NCBI RefSeq assembly: GCF_020905345.1 | Contig: NZ_JAJJMO010000001.1 | Span: 3,596,001-3,660,000 of the forward strand | Direction of reading: 5' to 3' | Length of the DNA: 64,000 nt | Source: Flavobacterium pisciphilum | GTDB taxonomy: Bacteria; Bacteroidota; Bacteroidia; Flavobacteriales; Flavobacteriaceae | In this document: positions 38,301-44,114 of the stretch, piece after piece | Numbering within the stretch: the first letter of the stretch is position 1 | How the letters are laid out: each line of letters opens with the position of its first letter | Made by a program: the position numbers and the translations under genes | The notes under the pieces: generated by a model | The model's database searches: none | The model's input: the letters and a program-made list of their open reading frames with translations, nothing else | Told to the model about the DNA's origin: nothing

Positions 38301-40347
38301 AGTTATTACATGTCCAGCAGCAATTGCGCAAGCAGCAGATGCAGGAAAATGTAGTGCAGTTATAACTATTGTAAACCCAACAGCAACGGACAATTGTTCA
38401 GGAGTTGTAAGTTTTACAGGAGTTCGTTCAGATGCCTTATTGCTTACAGACGCTTACCCAGTTGGAACAACAACAATTACTTGGACAGCAACAGATGCTT
38501 CAGGAAATGTTTCAGCAACATGTACACAAACTATCACAGTTAGCGATACAGAGAAACCAGTTATTACATGTCCAGTAGATGTTGTTGCTAATACAGATAG
38601 CGGTTTATGTACTGCAACAATTGTTCTAGGTACGCCATTGGCTACTGATAATTGTGGAATTGCTTCTGTAGTAAATGATGCACCAGTTGCATTTTCTATC
38701 GGAGTTACTACAGTAACTTGGGTAGTAACAGATAATAATGGAAACGTTTCTACTTGTCAACAAAAAGTTACAGTATTTGGTCCAATCAAATCTAACGATG
38801 ATATGGGGATTCCTATAAATAGTTATGTAGGAGGGATTGCAGTTTCAAGTGTTCTAAATAATGATTTATTGAATTGTGTTAATTTAACACCAGATCTAGT
38901 AAAAATAACTTTAGCTACTACATTACCATCTGGAGTGAATTTTAACACGACTACTGGAGAAGTAAGTGTAGACCCACATACACCATCAGGTACTTATACA
39001 TTTGATTACACTATTTGTGATGTTTCAAATATTTCAAATTGTAGTACATCTACAGTTAAAATAGTAGTAAACAAACCAGTAATTGAGGCTATAACCGAAA
39101 CTACCGATTCAATCAATGGAATCACAGGAGGAATTACTCCGCCATTAACATCAAATGATACATTGAATGGAGCTAAAGTAGTAATTGGAACAAACCCGGG
39201 TGATGTAATATTAACACCAAAGAATGTACCAACAGGACTTACATTAAATCCTGACGGAACAGTAACGGTAGCTCCAAATACACCAGCAGGAAATTACAAT
39301 GTTGAATATCAAATATGCGAAGTAACAAATCCATCAAATTGTAGCACAGTAACTTCAGTTGTTGTTGTAGGTGCAGCAATAATTGATGCAACAGATGACA
39401 ATGTAATTTTTGCAGATGGTATTAATGGATCATTAGAGGTAATCAATGTTTTAGATAATGATAAATTAAATGGTGGTAAAATAAATAATCCAGCTACTGT
39501 TATCTTGAAAGATCTAACAAAGATACCTGGAATCACATTAAATGTAGATGGAACAATTGATGTAGCGCCGAATACTCCAGGAGGAACTTATACACTTACA
39601 TATCAAATTTGTGATGTTGTAAATAGATCAAACTGTGTTACAGCGAAGGTTGTAATCTTTGTAGAAGTTCCATCGATTGCAGTTGTAAAAACAGCAGTGT
39701 TTAATGACGAAAATAAAAGTGGTTATGCTAATGCAGGAGAAACGATAACGTATAAATTCAAAATCACAAATACAGGAAATACACCTCTTTATAATATTAC
39801 TATAGATGATCAACTTCCTGGACTTGTTATGACAGGAGGACCGATAACATTAGGAGTAAATGAAATAGACGAACATTCTTTTATAGGTACTTATGTTATC
39901 AAACAATCAGATATCAATTTAGGTAAGATTAGTAATCAAGCAACGGTATTTGGAACAAGTGCAAATGGAATTACTGTTGAGGATCAATCAGATAATCTAA
40001 GTGAAGTGGATGACAATCCAACTGTTTCTCCAATAGAAGGATGTGTGATTAAAGTGTTCAATGCGATATCACCAAATGGAGATTCACAAAACGAACGATT
40101 CTATATCCAAGGTCTAGAATGCTATCCAGATAATACAGTAGAGATCTACAATCGTTGGGGAGTTTTAGTATTTGAACGCGAAAGATACAACAATGAAGAT
40201 AGAGCTTTCAGAGGCTTTTCAGAAGGGCGTACAACAGTTCGAAAATCAGAAGGATTACCAGTTGGAACGTATTATTATGTTCTGAAATACAAGGATAGTG
40301 AATCTAATGCGCATCAAAAAGCAGGATATTTATACATTAATAAATAA
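26302..40347 (+). CDS. Giant secreted HYR-repeat adhesin with T9SS type B sorting domain
   Basis: A 4681-residue surface protein. A signal peptide (about residues 1-36, ending near LFSQ) leads to an N-terminal region with a very Gly-rich part (about 287-475). Next come a DUF11-like segment, Cys-containing Ig-like modules, five 79-residue repeats (about 1133-1527), further Ig-like modules, 27 HYR repeats of exactly 86 residues (1760-4081), one diverged HYR copy, three cadherin-like modules and a DUF11-like domain. The last 100 residues (from about 4581, FNAISPNGDSQNERFYIQGL to the end) form the gliding-motility-associated CHU_C/type B C-terminal domain, which directs export by T9SS. A PorP/SprF-like gene follows, as with SprB. 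The likely role is adhesion or gliding; the target is unknown. Confidence 0.9.
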   Translation: MQNCTLKKLNFFKLISFIVFFLFSTSLFSQICGTPGGDGPVTVSSSVNTYYPIAGNITLNAGGQSIVLGKVPDTDVHGNNFGGIQISVGDLILIIQMQDATIDSSNSSFYGSGTANSGLDNLGGTGFTDIGNTGIFEYVIATNNVPLSGGNLTFKGTAANGGTSNSYFNADATTARGKRTFQIVRVPQYSNLTLTKDITTPPFNGVAGGIIAFNVSGAFDFKGFKINGTARGFRGGYSPIARSDENNASTYVGDAKTTTISGKGEGIAGTPKFMWDGYNQVDNGDEGLPGGSSGRGAPANAGGGGNDHNSGGGGGGNGGYGGNGGYGWQGAGGASWSANPRLTGGGRPGFLSFRTTTPELARLIMGGGGGAGDANNAINGVKGGVGGAIVLINAGTVIGPGMIEVNGGAGAAGAFQSSSDGAGGAGAGGTVLLNISGATTGGKITINAKGGNGGHTDNDTNNEHGPGGGGGGGIIRHNIAPASVTASVIGGSAGLTNGRGSNNHGAEAGTVGYVATFANNEMPPNLQVNSNCFPILDTKVKALPTASACNSIDEKVTYEIQIKNTGVGNAAGVVLDFSFPANIAFDSAVAVYSDASGPLGNLTNTATGNRPLFGGFNIAQNGVVTITLIGKITGSIAAGTYSSSAQALYLDPTRLTGSDNRKITAVLNNSGGTNTKYQGANQADVPGSNFNGATTTVDDITILALPATPKTSIAQSSCAVPTGTITVTNLVNGSVYTIKGTNPVTTPISNTTGVFSGLAPNTYVVTTTNQEGCISLPTSGIVINAVAGAPKTTGASVCEGDTNGALLTATSTSCSSANIKWYLDASGGVAIATGPFNPFKNTSSGLTSTSAPQTKTYYAACDDTSCRTATNFVINAKPTITGTTPVSRCDAGTVILEATASAGTINWYADQTTTAVLATGTSFTTPSLSVTTTYYVGVTDNGCTSARTAVVATVNALPTINSTTQGSRCGAGDLTLQATASAGATINWYAAPIGGVSLGTGPSFDISNLSATTTYYVGATTAAGCTTTSRIAVAAVVNTASTIVFTSGTQSPAVCIATAIPTTVYTFGGSATNAIVSNLPAGLTAVVDATAKTVTISGTPTIGGTYTITTVGHTAPCTEVTINGTVTINASIPTPTTSAVTQPTCATATGSFTIINYNSSYTYTITPSTGVVQTGSTITAPVGKYKLTAKSGNCISGQSVEVVINAQPATPSQPTVSAVTQPTCATATGSFTITNYDAAYTYTVTPLTGVTQAGNKITAPAGSYKVTATLGACISGESVAAVINAQPATPSQPTVSAVTQPTCATATGSFTITNYDAAYTYTVTPLTGVTQAGNKITAPAGSFKVTATLGACISGESVAAVINAQPATPSQPTVSAVIQPTCATATGSFTITNYDASYTYTVTPSTGVTQTGNTITAPAGSYKVTATLGACISGESVAAVINGQPATPSQPTVSAVIQPTCATATGSFIITNYDAAYTYTVTPLTGVTQAGNKITAPAGSYKVTATLGACISGESVAAVINAQPATPVQPLSKEQIFCFIDAKRVRDLVATGANIQWYNALTGGTLYDINDLLGSNTYYASQTTDGCESARIAVNVIVTATPLAGTLSGKQNICLAESTVFSSTGGDAGGVWSSSNTAVATVDALTGTITGVSVGIAKIKYTVIGKQGCDDATAEREINVNSLPTASITGVLNACLTTTLTAVSDADSPSYVWYKDNSVINGQTASTLVVTSNGDYKVKVINGLTFCEQTSANSAVIVADTEKPVITCPVAIAQAADAGKCSAVITIVNPTATDNCSGVVSFTGVRSDALLLTDAYPVGTTTITWTATDASGNVSATCTQTITVTDTEKPVITCPVAIAQAADAGKCSAVITIVNPTATDNCSGVVSFTGVRSDALLLTDAYPVGITTITWTATDASGNVSATCDQTITVTDTEKPVITCPVAIAQAADAGKCSAVITIVNPTATDNCSGVVSFTGVRSDALLLTDAYPVGTTTITWTATDASGNVSATCTQTITVTDTEKPVITCPVAIAQAADAGKCSAVITIVNPTATDNCSGVVSFTGVRSDALLLTDAYPVGTTTITWTATDASGNVSATCTQTITVTDTEKPVITCPVAIAQAADAGKCSAVITIVNPTATDNCSGVVSFTGVRSDALLLTDAYPVGTTTITWTATDASGNVSATCTQTITVTDTEKPVITCPVAIAQAADAGKCSAVITIVNPTATDNCSGVVSFTGVRSDALLLTDAYPVGTTTITWTATDASGNVSATCTQTITVTDTEKPVITCPVAIAQAADAGKCSAVITIVNPTATDNCSGVVSFTGVRSDALLLTDAYPVGTTTITWTATDASGNVSTTCTQTITVTDTEKPVITCPAAIAQAADAGKCSAVITIVNPTATDNCSGVVSFAGVRSDALLLTDAYPVGTTTITWTATDASGNVSATCTQTITVTDTEKPVITCPVAIAQAADAGKCSAVITIVNPTATDNCSGVVSFTGVRSDALLLTDAYPVGTTTITWTATDASGNVSTTCTQTITVTDTEKPVITCPAAIAQAADAGKCSAVITIVNPTATDNCSGVVSFTGVRSDALLLTDAYPVGITTITWTATDASGNVSATCTQTITVTDTEKPVITCPVAIAQAADAGKCSAVITIVNPTATDNCSGVVSFTGVRSDALLLTDAYPVGTTTITWTATDASGNVSTTCTQTITVTDTEKPVITCPVAIAQAADAGKCSAVITIVNPTATDNCSGVVSFTGVRSDALLLTDAYPVGTTTITWTATDASGNVSTTCTQTITVTDTEKPVITCPAAIAQAADAGKCSAVITIVNPTATDNCSGVVSFTGVRSDALLLTDAYPVGTTTITWTATDASGNVSATCTQTITVTDTEKPVITCPVAIAQAADAGKCSAVITIVNPTATDNCSGVVSFTGVRSDALLLTDAYPVGITTITWTATDASGNVSATCDQTITVTDTEKPVITCPAAIAQAADAGKCSAVITIVNPTATDNCSGVVSFAGVRSDALLLTDAYPVGTTTITWTATDASGNVSATCTQTITVTDTEKPVITCPVAIAQAADAGKCSAVITIVNPTATDNCSGVVSFTGVRSDALLLTDAYPVGTTTITWTATDASGNVSATCTQTITVTDTEKPVITCPVAIAQAADAGKCSAVITIVNPTATDNCSGVVSFTGVRSDALLLTDAYPVGTTTITWTATDASGNVSTTCTQTITVTDTEKPVITCPAAIAQAADAGKCSAVITIVNPTATDNCSGVVSFAGVRSDALLLTDAYPVGTTTITWTATDASGNVSATCDQTITVTDTEKPVITCPAAIAQAADAGKCSAVITIVNPTATDNCSGVVSFAGVRSDALLLTDAYPVGTTTITWTATDASGNVSATCTQTITVTDTEKPVITCPVAIAQAADAGKCSAVITIVNPTATDNCSGVVSFTGVRSDALLLTDAYPVGTTTITWTATDASGNVSATCTQTITVTDTEKPVITCPVAIAQAADAGKCSAVITIVNPTATDNCSGVVSFTGVRSDALLLTDAYPVGTTTITWTATDASGNVSATCTQTITVTDTEKPVITCPVAIAQAADAGKCSAVITIVNPTATDNCSGVVSFTGVRSDALLLTDAYPVGTTTITWTATDASGNVSATCTQTITVTDTEKPVITCPVAIAQAADAGKCSAVITIVNPTATDNCSGVVSFTGVRSDALLLTDAYPVGTTTITWTATDASGNVSATCTQTITVTDTEKPVITCPVAIAQAADAGKCSAVITIVNPTATDNCSGVVSFTGVRSDALLLTDAYPVGTTTITWTATDASGNVSTTCTQTITVTDTEKPVITCPAAIAQAADAGKCSAVITIVNPTATDNCSGVVSFTGVRSDALLLTDAYPVGTTTITWTATDASGNVSATCTQTITVTDTEKPVITCPVAIAQAADAGKCSAVITIVNPTATDNCSGVVSFTGVRSDALLLTDAYPVGTTTITWTATDASGNVSATCTQTITVTDTEKPVITCPAAIAQAADAGKCSAVITIVNPTATDNCSGVVSFTGVRSDALLLTDAYPVGTTTITWTATDASGNVSATCTQTITVSDTEKPVITCPVDVVANTDSGLCTATIVLGTPLATDNCGIASVVNDAPVAFSIGVTTVTWVVTDNNGNVSTCQQKVTVFGPIKSNDDMGIPINSYVGGIAVSSVLNNDLLNCVNLTPDLVKITLATTLPSGVNFNTTTGEVSVDPHTPSGTYTFDYTICDVSNISNCSTSTVKIVVNKPVIEAITETTDSINGITGGITPPLTSNDTLNGAKVVIGTNPGDVILTPKNVPTGLTLNPDGTVTVAPNTPAGNYNVEYQICEVTNPSNCSTVTSVVVVGAAIIDATDDNVIFADGINGSLEVINVLDNDKLNGGKINNPATVILKDLTKIPGITLNVDGTIDVAPNTPGGTYTLTYQICDVVNRSNCVTAKVVIFVEVPSIAVVKTAVFNDENKSGYANAGETITYKFKITNTGNTPLYNITIDDQLPGLVMTGGPITLGVNEIDEHSFIGTYVIKQSDINLGKISNQATVFGTSANGITVEDQSDNLSEVDDNPTVSPIEGCVIKVFNAISPNGDSQNERFYIQGLECYPDNTVEIYNRWGVLVFERERYNNEDRAFRGFSEGRTTVRKSEGLPVGTYYYVLKYKDSESNAHQKAGYLYINK
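27163..27726 (+). repeat. Gly-rich low-complexity coding region
   Basis: Codons GGT/GGA dominate, encoding stretches such as GGGGNDHNSGGGGGGNGGYG and later GPGGGGGGGI. This part of the adhesin may form a flexible or glycine-loop structure. No stop or frameshift is seen. Confidence 0.75.
29698..30883 (+). repeat. Five tandem 237-bp (79-residue) coding repeats
   Basis: The junction words AAGTCAACC recur at 29934, 30171, 30408 and 30645, exactly 237 bases apart. The encoded units carry VSAVTQPTCATATGSFTITN, YTYTVTP.TGV and GACISGESV, with two cysteines each. Copy 1 is diverged; copies 2-5 are nearly identical. The unit looks like a SprB-type or Ig-like surface repeat. Confidence 0.9.
31579..38544 (+). 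repeat. HYR array: 27 exact-length 258-bp repeats
   Basis: The first unit begins at the GAT codon at 31579 and the unit after the array begins at 38545; the difference of 6966 bases equals 27 x 258. Each 86-residue unit runs DTEKPVITCP...TITVT with four cysteines and is an HYR (Ig-like) domain. Only a few positions vary: CPV/CPA, SFT/SFA, VGT/VGI, NVSA/NVST and CTQ/CDQ. Unit 28 (38545-38790) is strongly diverged. Long identical blocks recur inside the array. Confidence 0.97.
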
Positions 40348-40367
40348 TAGTAAAAACAAATAGAAAA

Positions 40368-40391
40368 GGCTTAGTGATAAAAAGCTAAGCC
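40368..40391 (+). promoter_or_regulatory. Intercistronic hairpin after adhesin gene
   Basis: GGCTTAG (40368-40374) pairs with CTAAGCC (40385-40391) around a 10-nt loop. No T tract follows, so partial read-through into the PorP/SprF-like gene, or mRNA 3'-end protection, is more likely than full termination. Confidence 0.5.
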
Positions 40392-40410
40392 ATTCTTAAA
40401 AGAAAAATAA

Positions 40411-41322
40411 ATGAGAAAATTAGTTTTAGTTTTTATGTTTTTTTCAGCGATGGGATATGCGCAACAAGACGCACAGTTCACGCAATATATGTACAATACC
40501 ATCAATATAAATCCAGCATACGCAGGTTCAAGAGGAGCAATGAGCATCTTTGGACTCTATCGTACTCAATGGGTAGGACTCGATGGAGCACCAGAAACCA
40601 GTAGTTTTTCATTAAATACTCCATTAAATAACAGTAACCTTGGATTGGGAGTTTCATTAGTAAATGATAAAATTGGACCAACAAATGAGAATACCCTTTC
40701 TGCTGATTTATCTTATACAATTCCAACATCAGAAACCTTTAAGCTATCTTTTGGAATCAAGGGAACAGCAAACTTGTTTAATTTAGATATCAATAAACTA
40801 AATCCAGAACACCAAGGAGATCCACAGTTTCAAAACCTAAATAGTAAATTCACTCCAAATGTAGGAGCAGGGGTGTATTGGCATTCAGATAAAGCATACA
40901 TCGGATTATCAATTCCAAACTTCATCGAAACCAACCGATATAGTGATAAAGATAATGAAGTAGCAATTTTTAAAGACAAAATAAACTATTATTTAATAGC
41001 AGGTTATGTGTTTGATTTAGATCCATACATTAAGTTTAAACCAGCTGTACTTACCAAAATGGTCGAAGGATCACCATTACAAGTAGATCTTTCAGCAAAC
41101 TTTATGTTCAATGATAAATTTGTTGCTGGAGTTGCTTATAGATGGAGTGCAGCATTAAGTGCAATGGTAGGATTTCAAGTAAGCGACGGATTGTATATAG
41201 GATATGCATACGATCGAGAAACTACTAGATTGAATAATTATAACTCGGGATCACATGAGATATTTTTACGATTTGAATTCTTCAATAATTACAGCCGTAT
41301 AACCTCACCAAGATTCTTCTAA
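40411..41322 (+). CDS. PorP/SprF family outer-membrane protein
   Basis: A 303-residue protein with signal peptide MRKLVLVFMFFSAMGYAQ followed by the family hallmark QFTQYMYNTININPAYAGSR. The rest is a set of alternating beta strands ending in an aromatic residue (SPRFF), as expected of an outer-membrane beta-barrel. In F. johnsoniae SprF is needed to export the adhesin SprB, and many type B-CTD cargo genes have a linked SprF-like gene. Here it starts 64 bases after the giant adhesin and probably serves as its dedicated export or anchoring partner. It is followed after 11 bases by an OmpA-family gene. Confidence 0.9.
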   Translation: MRKLVLVFMFFSAMGYAQQDAQFTQYMYNTININPAYAGSRGAMSIFGLYRTQWVGLDGAPETSSFSLNTPLNNSNLGLGVSLVNDKIGPTNENTLSADLSYTIPTSETFKLSFGIKGTANLFNLDINKLNPEHQGDPQFQNLNSKFTPNVGAGVYWHSDKAYIGLSIPNFIETNRYSDKDNEVAIFKDKINYYLIAGYVFDLDPYIKFKPAVLTKMVEGSPLQVDLSANFMFNDKFVAGVAYRWSAALSAMVGFQVSDGLYIGYAYDRETTRLNNYNSGSHEIFLRFEFFNNYSRITSPRFF

Positions 41323-41333
41323 ATCCCCCAAAG

Positions 41334-43274
41334 ATGAAAATTAAATATATAGTTACTGCCATTTTTTTAGTACTGATAGTACTAGAAGGAAAAGCACAAA
41401 CGGCAACAGAAAAAAAAGCAGACAAAGATTATGCTCAATATGCCTATATCGATGCAATTGCTACTTATGAAAGAGTAGCCGAAAAAGGCTATAAAGACGA
41501 GAAGATGTTCCAGAAACTAGGGAATGCTTACTACTTTAATGGAGAACTAAGCAAAGCTGCTAAATGGTATGATGCTCTTTTTGAAATGAACCAAGAGCAA
41601 GAATCAGAATATTATTACCGCTACGCACAAACATTAAAAGCTACGGGAGATTATGCCAAAGCAGATAAAACCCTAGAAGCATTCAATAAAAAAATAAATA
41701 CAGATAAAAGAGGGATATTATTTGAAAAAAATAAGAACTACCTAGAACAAATAAAAGCTAATTCAGGTCGTTTCGAAATAGCAGATGCAGGAATTAACTC
41801 TACACAAACCGATTACGGAAGTGCTTATTATGATAATAAAATAGTATTTGCATCAGCCAGAGATACGGGAGGAGTGGTTAAAAGTAAATTTAAGTGGACA
41901 AATAAAACATTTACCAATCTTTACTCGGCTGAATTAAAAGCTGATGGAACAGTTGGAAAGCCAGAACGATTTGAAAAGAAAATTAATTCAAAATTTAATG
42001 AATCAACACCTGTTTTTACAAAAGATGGGAAAACGATGTATTTTACAAGAAACAATTTTCTAGATGGAAAAAGAGGAAGAGATGAACAAAAAATCACTCT
42101 TTTAAAACTTTATAAAGCAGATTTTTCTAATGGGAAATGGACTAATGTAACTGAATTACCATTTAATAGCAATCAATATAGCACAGCGCATCCAGCACTA
42201 AGTAAAGATGGAAAGAAGCTTTATTTTGCATCAGATATGCCAGGAACTCTAGGACAATCAGATTTGTATAGTGTAGAAATTAATAGTGATGGAAGCTACG
42301 GTAAACCCGAAAACTTAGGAGCTGCAATAAATACAGAAGGGAGAGAAACTTTTCCATTTGTCACAGCTGAAAATGAGTTATATTTTGCAAGTGATGGACG
42401 ACCAGGTTTGGGAGGATTAGATGTGTTTGTATCAAAAATTAACAATGACGGAACCTATGCAGCCGTACAAAATGTAGGTGCACCAATAAATAGCAAACAA
42501 GATGATTTTGCATTTATCATTGACAGCCAAAAAAGAAATGGTTTTTTCTCGTCAAATAGAGAGGGAGGAAATGGGAATGATGATATCTACCGATTTACAG
42601 AAATCAGAAAATTACTTTGTGAGCAAGTGCTAATAGGAACGGTAGTTGATTTAGAAACTAACAAAATTGTAGACAATGCCAAAGTAATTTTGTTAGACGA
42701 GCAATTTAAAACAATTAGCGAAGTTGTAACAGGAGTAGACGGAAGTTATACATTTAATGTAGATTGTGGTAAAACTTACCATGTAAGAGCTAGTAAGCAA
42801 GATTACGAAACCAAAGAACTTTCAGTTGTAATTAAAACAGAAACAGGAAAAACGAGACTAGTAGTTCCTTTAGAAAAAAGAATAAAACCAATAGGAGTAG
42901 GAACAGATTTGGCGAAAACGCTTGATATTCCGATTATCTATTTTGATTTAGATAAATCACACATCCGTAAAGATGCTGCTTTTGAATTAGAGAAAATTCT
43001 AACGGTAATGAACCAATATCCAAAGATGAAAATCGATGTACGCTCACATACAGATAGCCGACAAACAGTTAAATATAATATTGCTTTATCAGATAGAAGA
43101 GCAAAATCAACAGTTCAATGGTTAGTAAAAAATGGGATTGCTCCAAATAGAGTAACAGGGAAAGGTTATGGAGAGAGTCAGTTAGTAAACAACTGCTCAG
43201 ATGGAGTGCCATGTACAGAAGCTGAACATCAGCAAAACAGACGAAGCGAATTTATTATCGTTTCGATGCAATAA
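41334..43274 (+). CDS. OmpA-family protein with TPR-like and WD40-like repeats
   Basis: A 646-residue envelope protein. A signal peptide ends near residue 21 (EGKAQ). TPR-like helices span about 25-130 and PD40/WD40-like beta-propeller repeats about 150-420 (STPVFTKDGKTMYFTRNN, AHPALSKDGKKLYFASDM). A carboxypeptidase-regulatory-like domain lies near 435-515. The C-terminal OmpA peptidoglycan-binding domain lies near 530-646 (YFDLDKSHIRKDA, HTDSR, NRRSEFIIV). This architecture commonly follows SprF-like genes in Flavobacteria and presumably ties the surface complex to the cell wall. Third gene of the adhesin cassette, ending at a strong terminator. Confidence 0.9.
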   Translation: MKIKYIVTAIFLVLIVLEGKAQTATEKKADKDYAQYAYIDAIATYERVAEKGYKDEKMFQKLGNAYYFNGELSKAAKWYDALFEMNQEQESEYYYRYAQTLKATGDYAKADKTLEAFNKKINTDKRGILFEKNKNYLEQIKANSGRFEIADAGINSTQTDYGSAYYDNKIVFASARDTGGVVKSKFKWTNKTFTNLYSAELKADGTVGKPERFEKKINSKFNESTPVFTKDGKTMYFTRNNFLDGKRGRDEQKITLLKLYKADFSNGKWTNVTELPFNSNQYSTAHPALSKDGKKLYFASDMPGTLGQSDLYSVEINSDGSYGKPENLGAAINTEGRETFPFVTAENELYFASDGRPGLGGLDVFVSKINNDGTYAAVQNVGAPINSKQDDFAFIIDSQKRNGFFSSNREGGNGNDDIYRFTEIRKLLCEQVLIGTVVDLETNKIVDNAKVILLDEQFKTISEVVTGVDGSYTFNVDCGKTYHVRASKQDYETKELSVVIKTETGKTRLVVPLEKRIKPIGVGTDLAKTLDIPIIYFDLDKSHIRKDAAFELEKILTVMNQYPKMKIDVRSHTDSRQTVKYNIALSDRRAKSTVQWLVKNGIAPNRVTGKGYGESQLVNNCSDGVPCTEAEHQQNRRSEFIIVSMQ

Positions 43275-43308
43275 TATAAGTAGTACATCTAAAGTAAATA
43301 CCACATTT

Positions 43309-43354
43309 ACAAACAAAGCCTTTTCTTCATTAAGAAAAGGCTTTGTTTGTTTTA
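43309..43354 (+). terminator. Strong intrinsic terminator of adhesin cassette
   Basis: A perfect 19-bp stem (43309-43327 with 43332-43350) around CATT, followed by T-rich sequence. Confidence 0.85.
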
Positions 43355-43528
43355 GATAGTCCTTAATTGTTGTAGATAAATATGCAATAAATACGTTATA
43401 AAAATATAATAAATGCTTTGTTTTGCTGGTTTTTATGATAAATTGAGTGTATTTTTAAGTTTAAATTAAAATTAATGTTATTTGTAACGTGTTTTTTTTT
43501 AAATTTATAGTTCTTAAAAATATCAGAT

Positions 43529-43954
43529 ATGACTGTTAATCAAATACTAAGCGCGAAAGGAAAAGAAGTTTATTCAGTACTTTCATCGACCACCGTTTAC
43601 GAAGCATTGAAAGTAATGGGTGATAAGAACATTGGTGCCATCTTAGTTATAGATGGAACAGAGTTAAAAGGTATATTATCGGAGAGAGATTATGCACGAA
43701 AAATTGTGCTGAAAGACAAATCTTCAAAAGAGACTTTTGTTCATGAAATTATGGAAAGTAATGTCATTACAATAAGCCTATCCGATAGTTTAGATTCATG
43801 TATGGAATTGATGAGTAGTAAAAGAATAAGACATCTCCCAGTAGTGGATAATGGTATTGTGGTCGGAATTGTTTCTATAAGTGATGTTGTGAAATCAATA
43901 ATAGAAATTCAAAAAGACACCATTAATCATCTAAATTCTTATATATCACAGTAA
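43529..43954 (+). CDS. Tandem CBS-domain protein
   Basis: A 141-residue protein consisting of two CBS motifs, about 8-65 and 73-130 (STTVYEALKVMGDKNIGAIL; SDSLDSCMELMSSKRIRHLP), forming one Bateman module. The conserved ILSERDYARKI and VGIVSISDVVK segments are present. Such stand-alone CBS proteins bind adenine nucleotides and often act as energy sensors; the partner is not evident. The ATG at 43529 follows a 175-base spacer, and a terminator follows at 43979, so it is a single-gene unit. Confidence 0.9.
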   Translation: MTVNQILSAKGKEVYSVLSSTTVYEALKVMGDKNIGAILVIDGTELKGILSERDYARKIVLKDKSSKETFVHEIMESNVITISLSDSLDSCMELMSSKRIRHLPVVDNGIVVGIVSISDVVKSIIEIQKDTINHLNSYISQ

Positions 43955-43978
43955 AAAAATAAACTAAATGTATATTGT

Positions 43979-44011
43979 AAAATAACCCGAAATTAATCGG
44001 GTTATTTTTTT
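43979..44011 (+). terminator. Intrinsic terminator after CBS gene
   Basis: AAATAACCCGA pairs with TCGGGTTATTT around AATTAA and is followed by a T run. Confidence 0.85.
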
Positions 44012-44081
44012 GTAGATTAAGATCAAATATCATTTTAAATAAAAGAACAGTAAAAAAGCTTCCTTTTTAAACCAAGTCTTA

Positions 44082-44089
44082 TATCTTTG
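44082..44089 (+). promoter_or_regulatory. -7 element of maeB promoter
   Basis: TATCTTTG matches TAnnTTTG, 26 bases upstream of the maeB ATG. No clear TTG is found at the usual distance upstream. Confidence 0.5.
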
Positions 44090-44114
44090 TAAGCTAGAAT
44101 AAAATCTAAAAACA

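Noticed and set aside
31746..38393. Many 63-72 codon frames on both strands with the same sequence every 258 bases
   Set aside because: They are shadow frames of the HYR repeats, repeated with the unit and encoding no independent protein signal.
31579..38544. Regular repeat array as a possible CRISPR
   Set aside because: Units are 258 bp, directly adjacent, in frame and coding; no short repeats with unique spacers and no cas genes are present.
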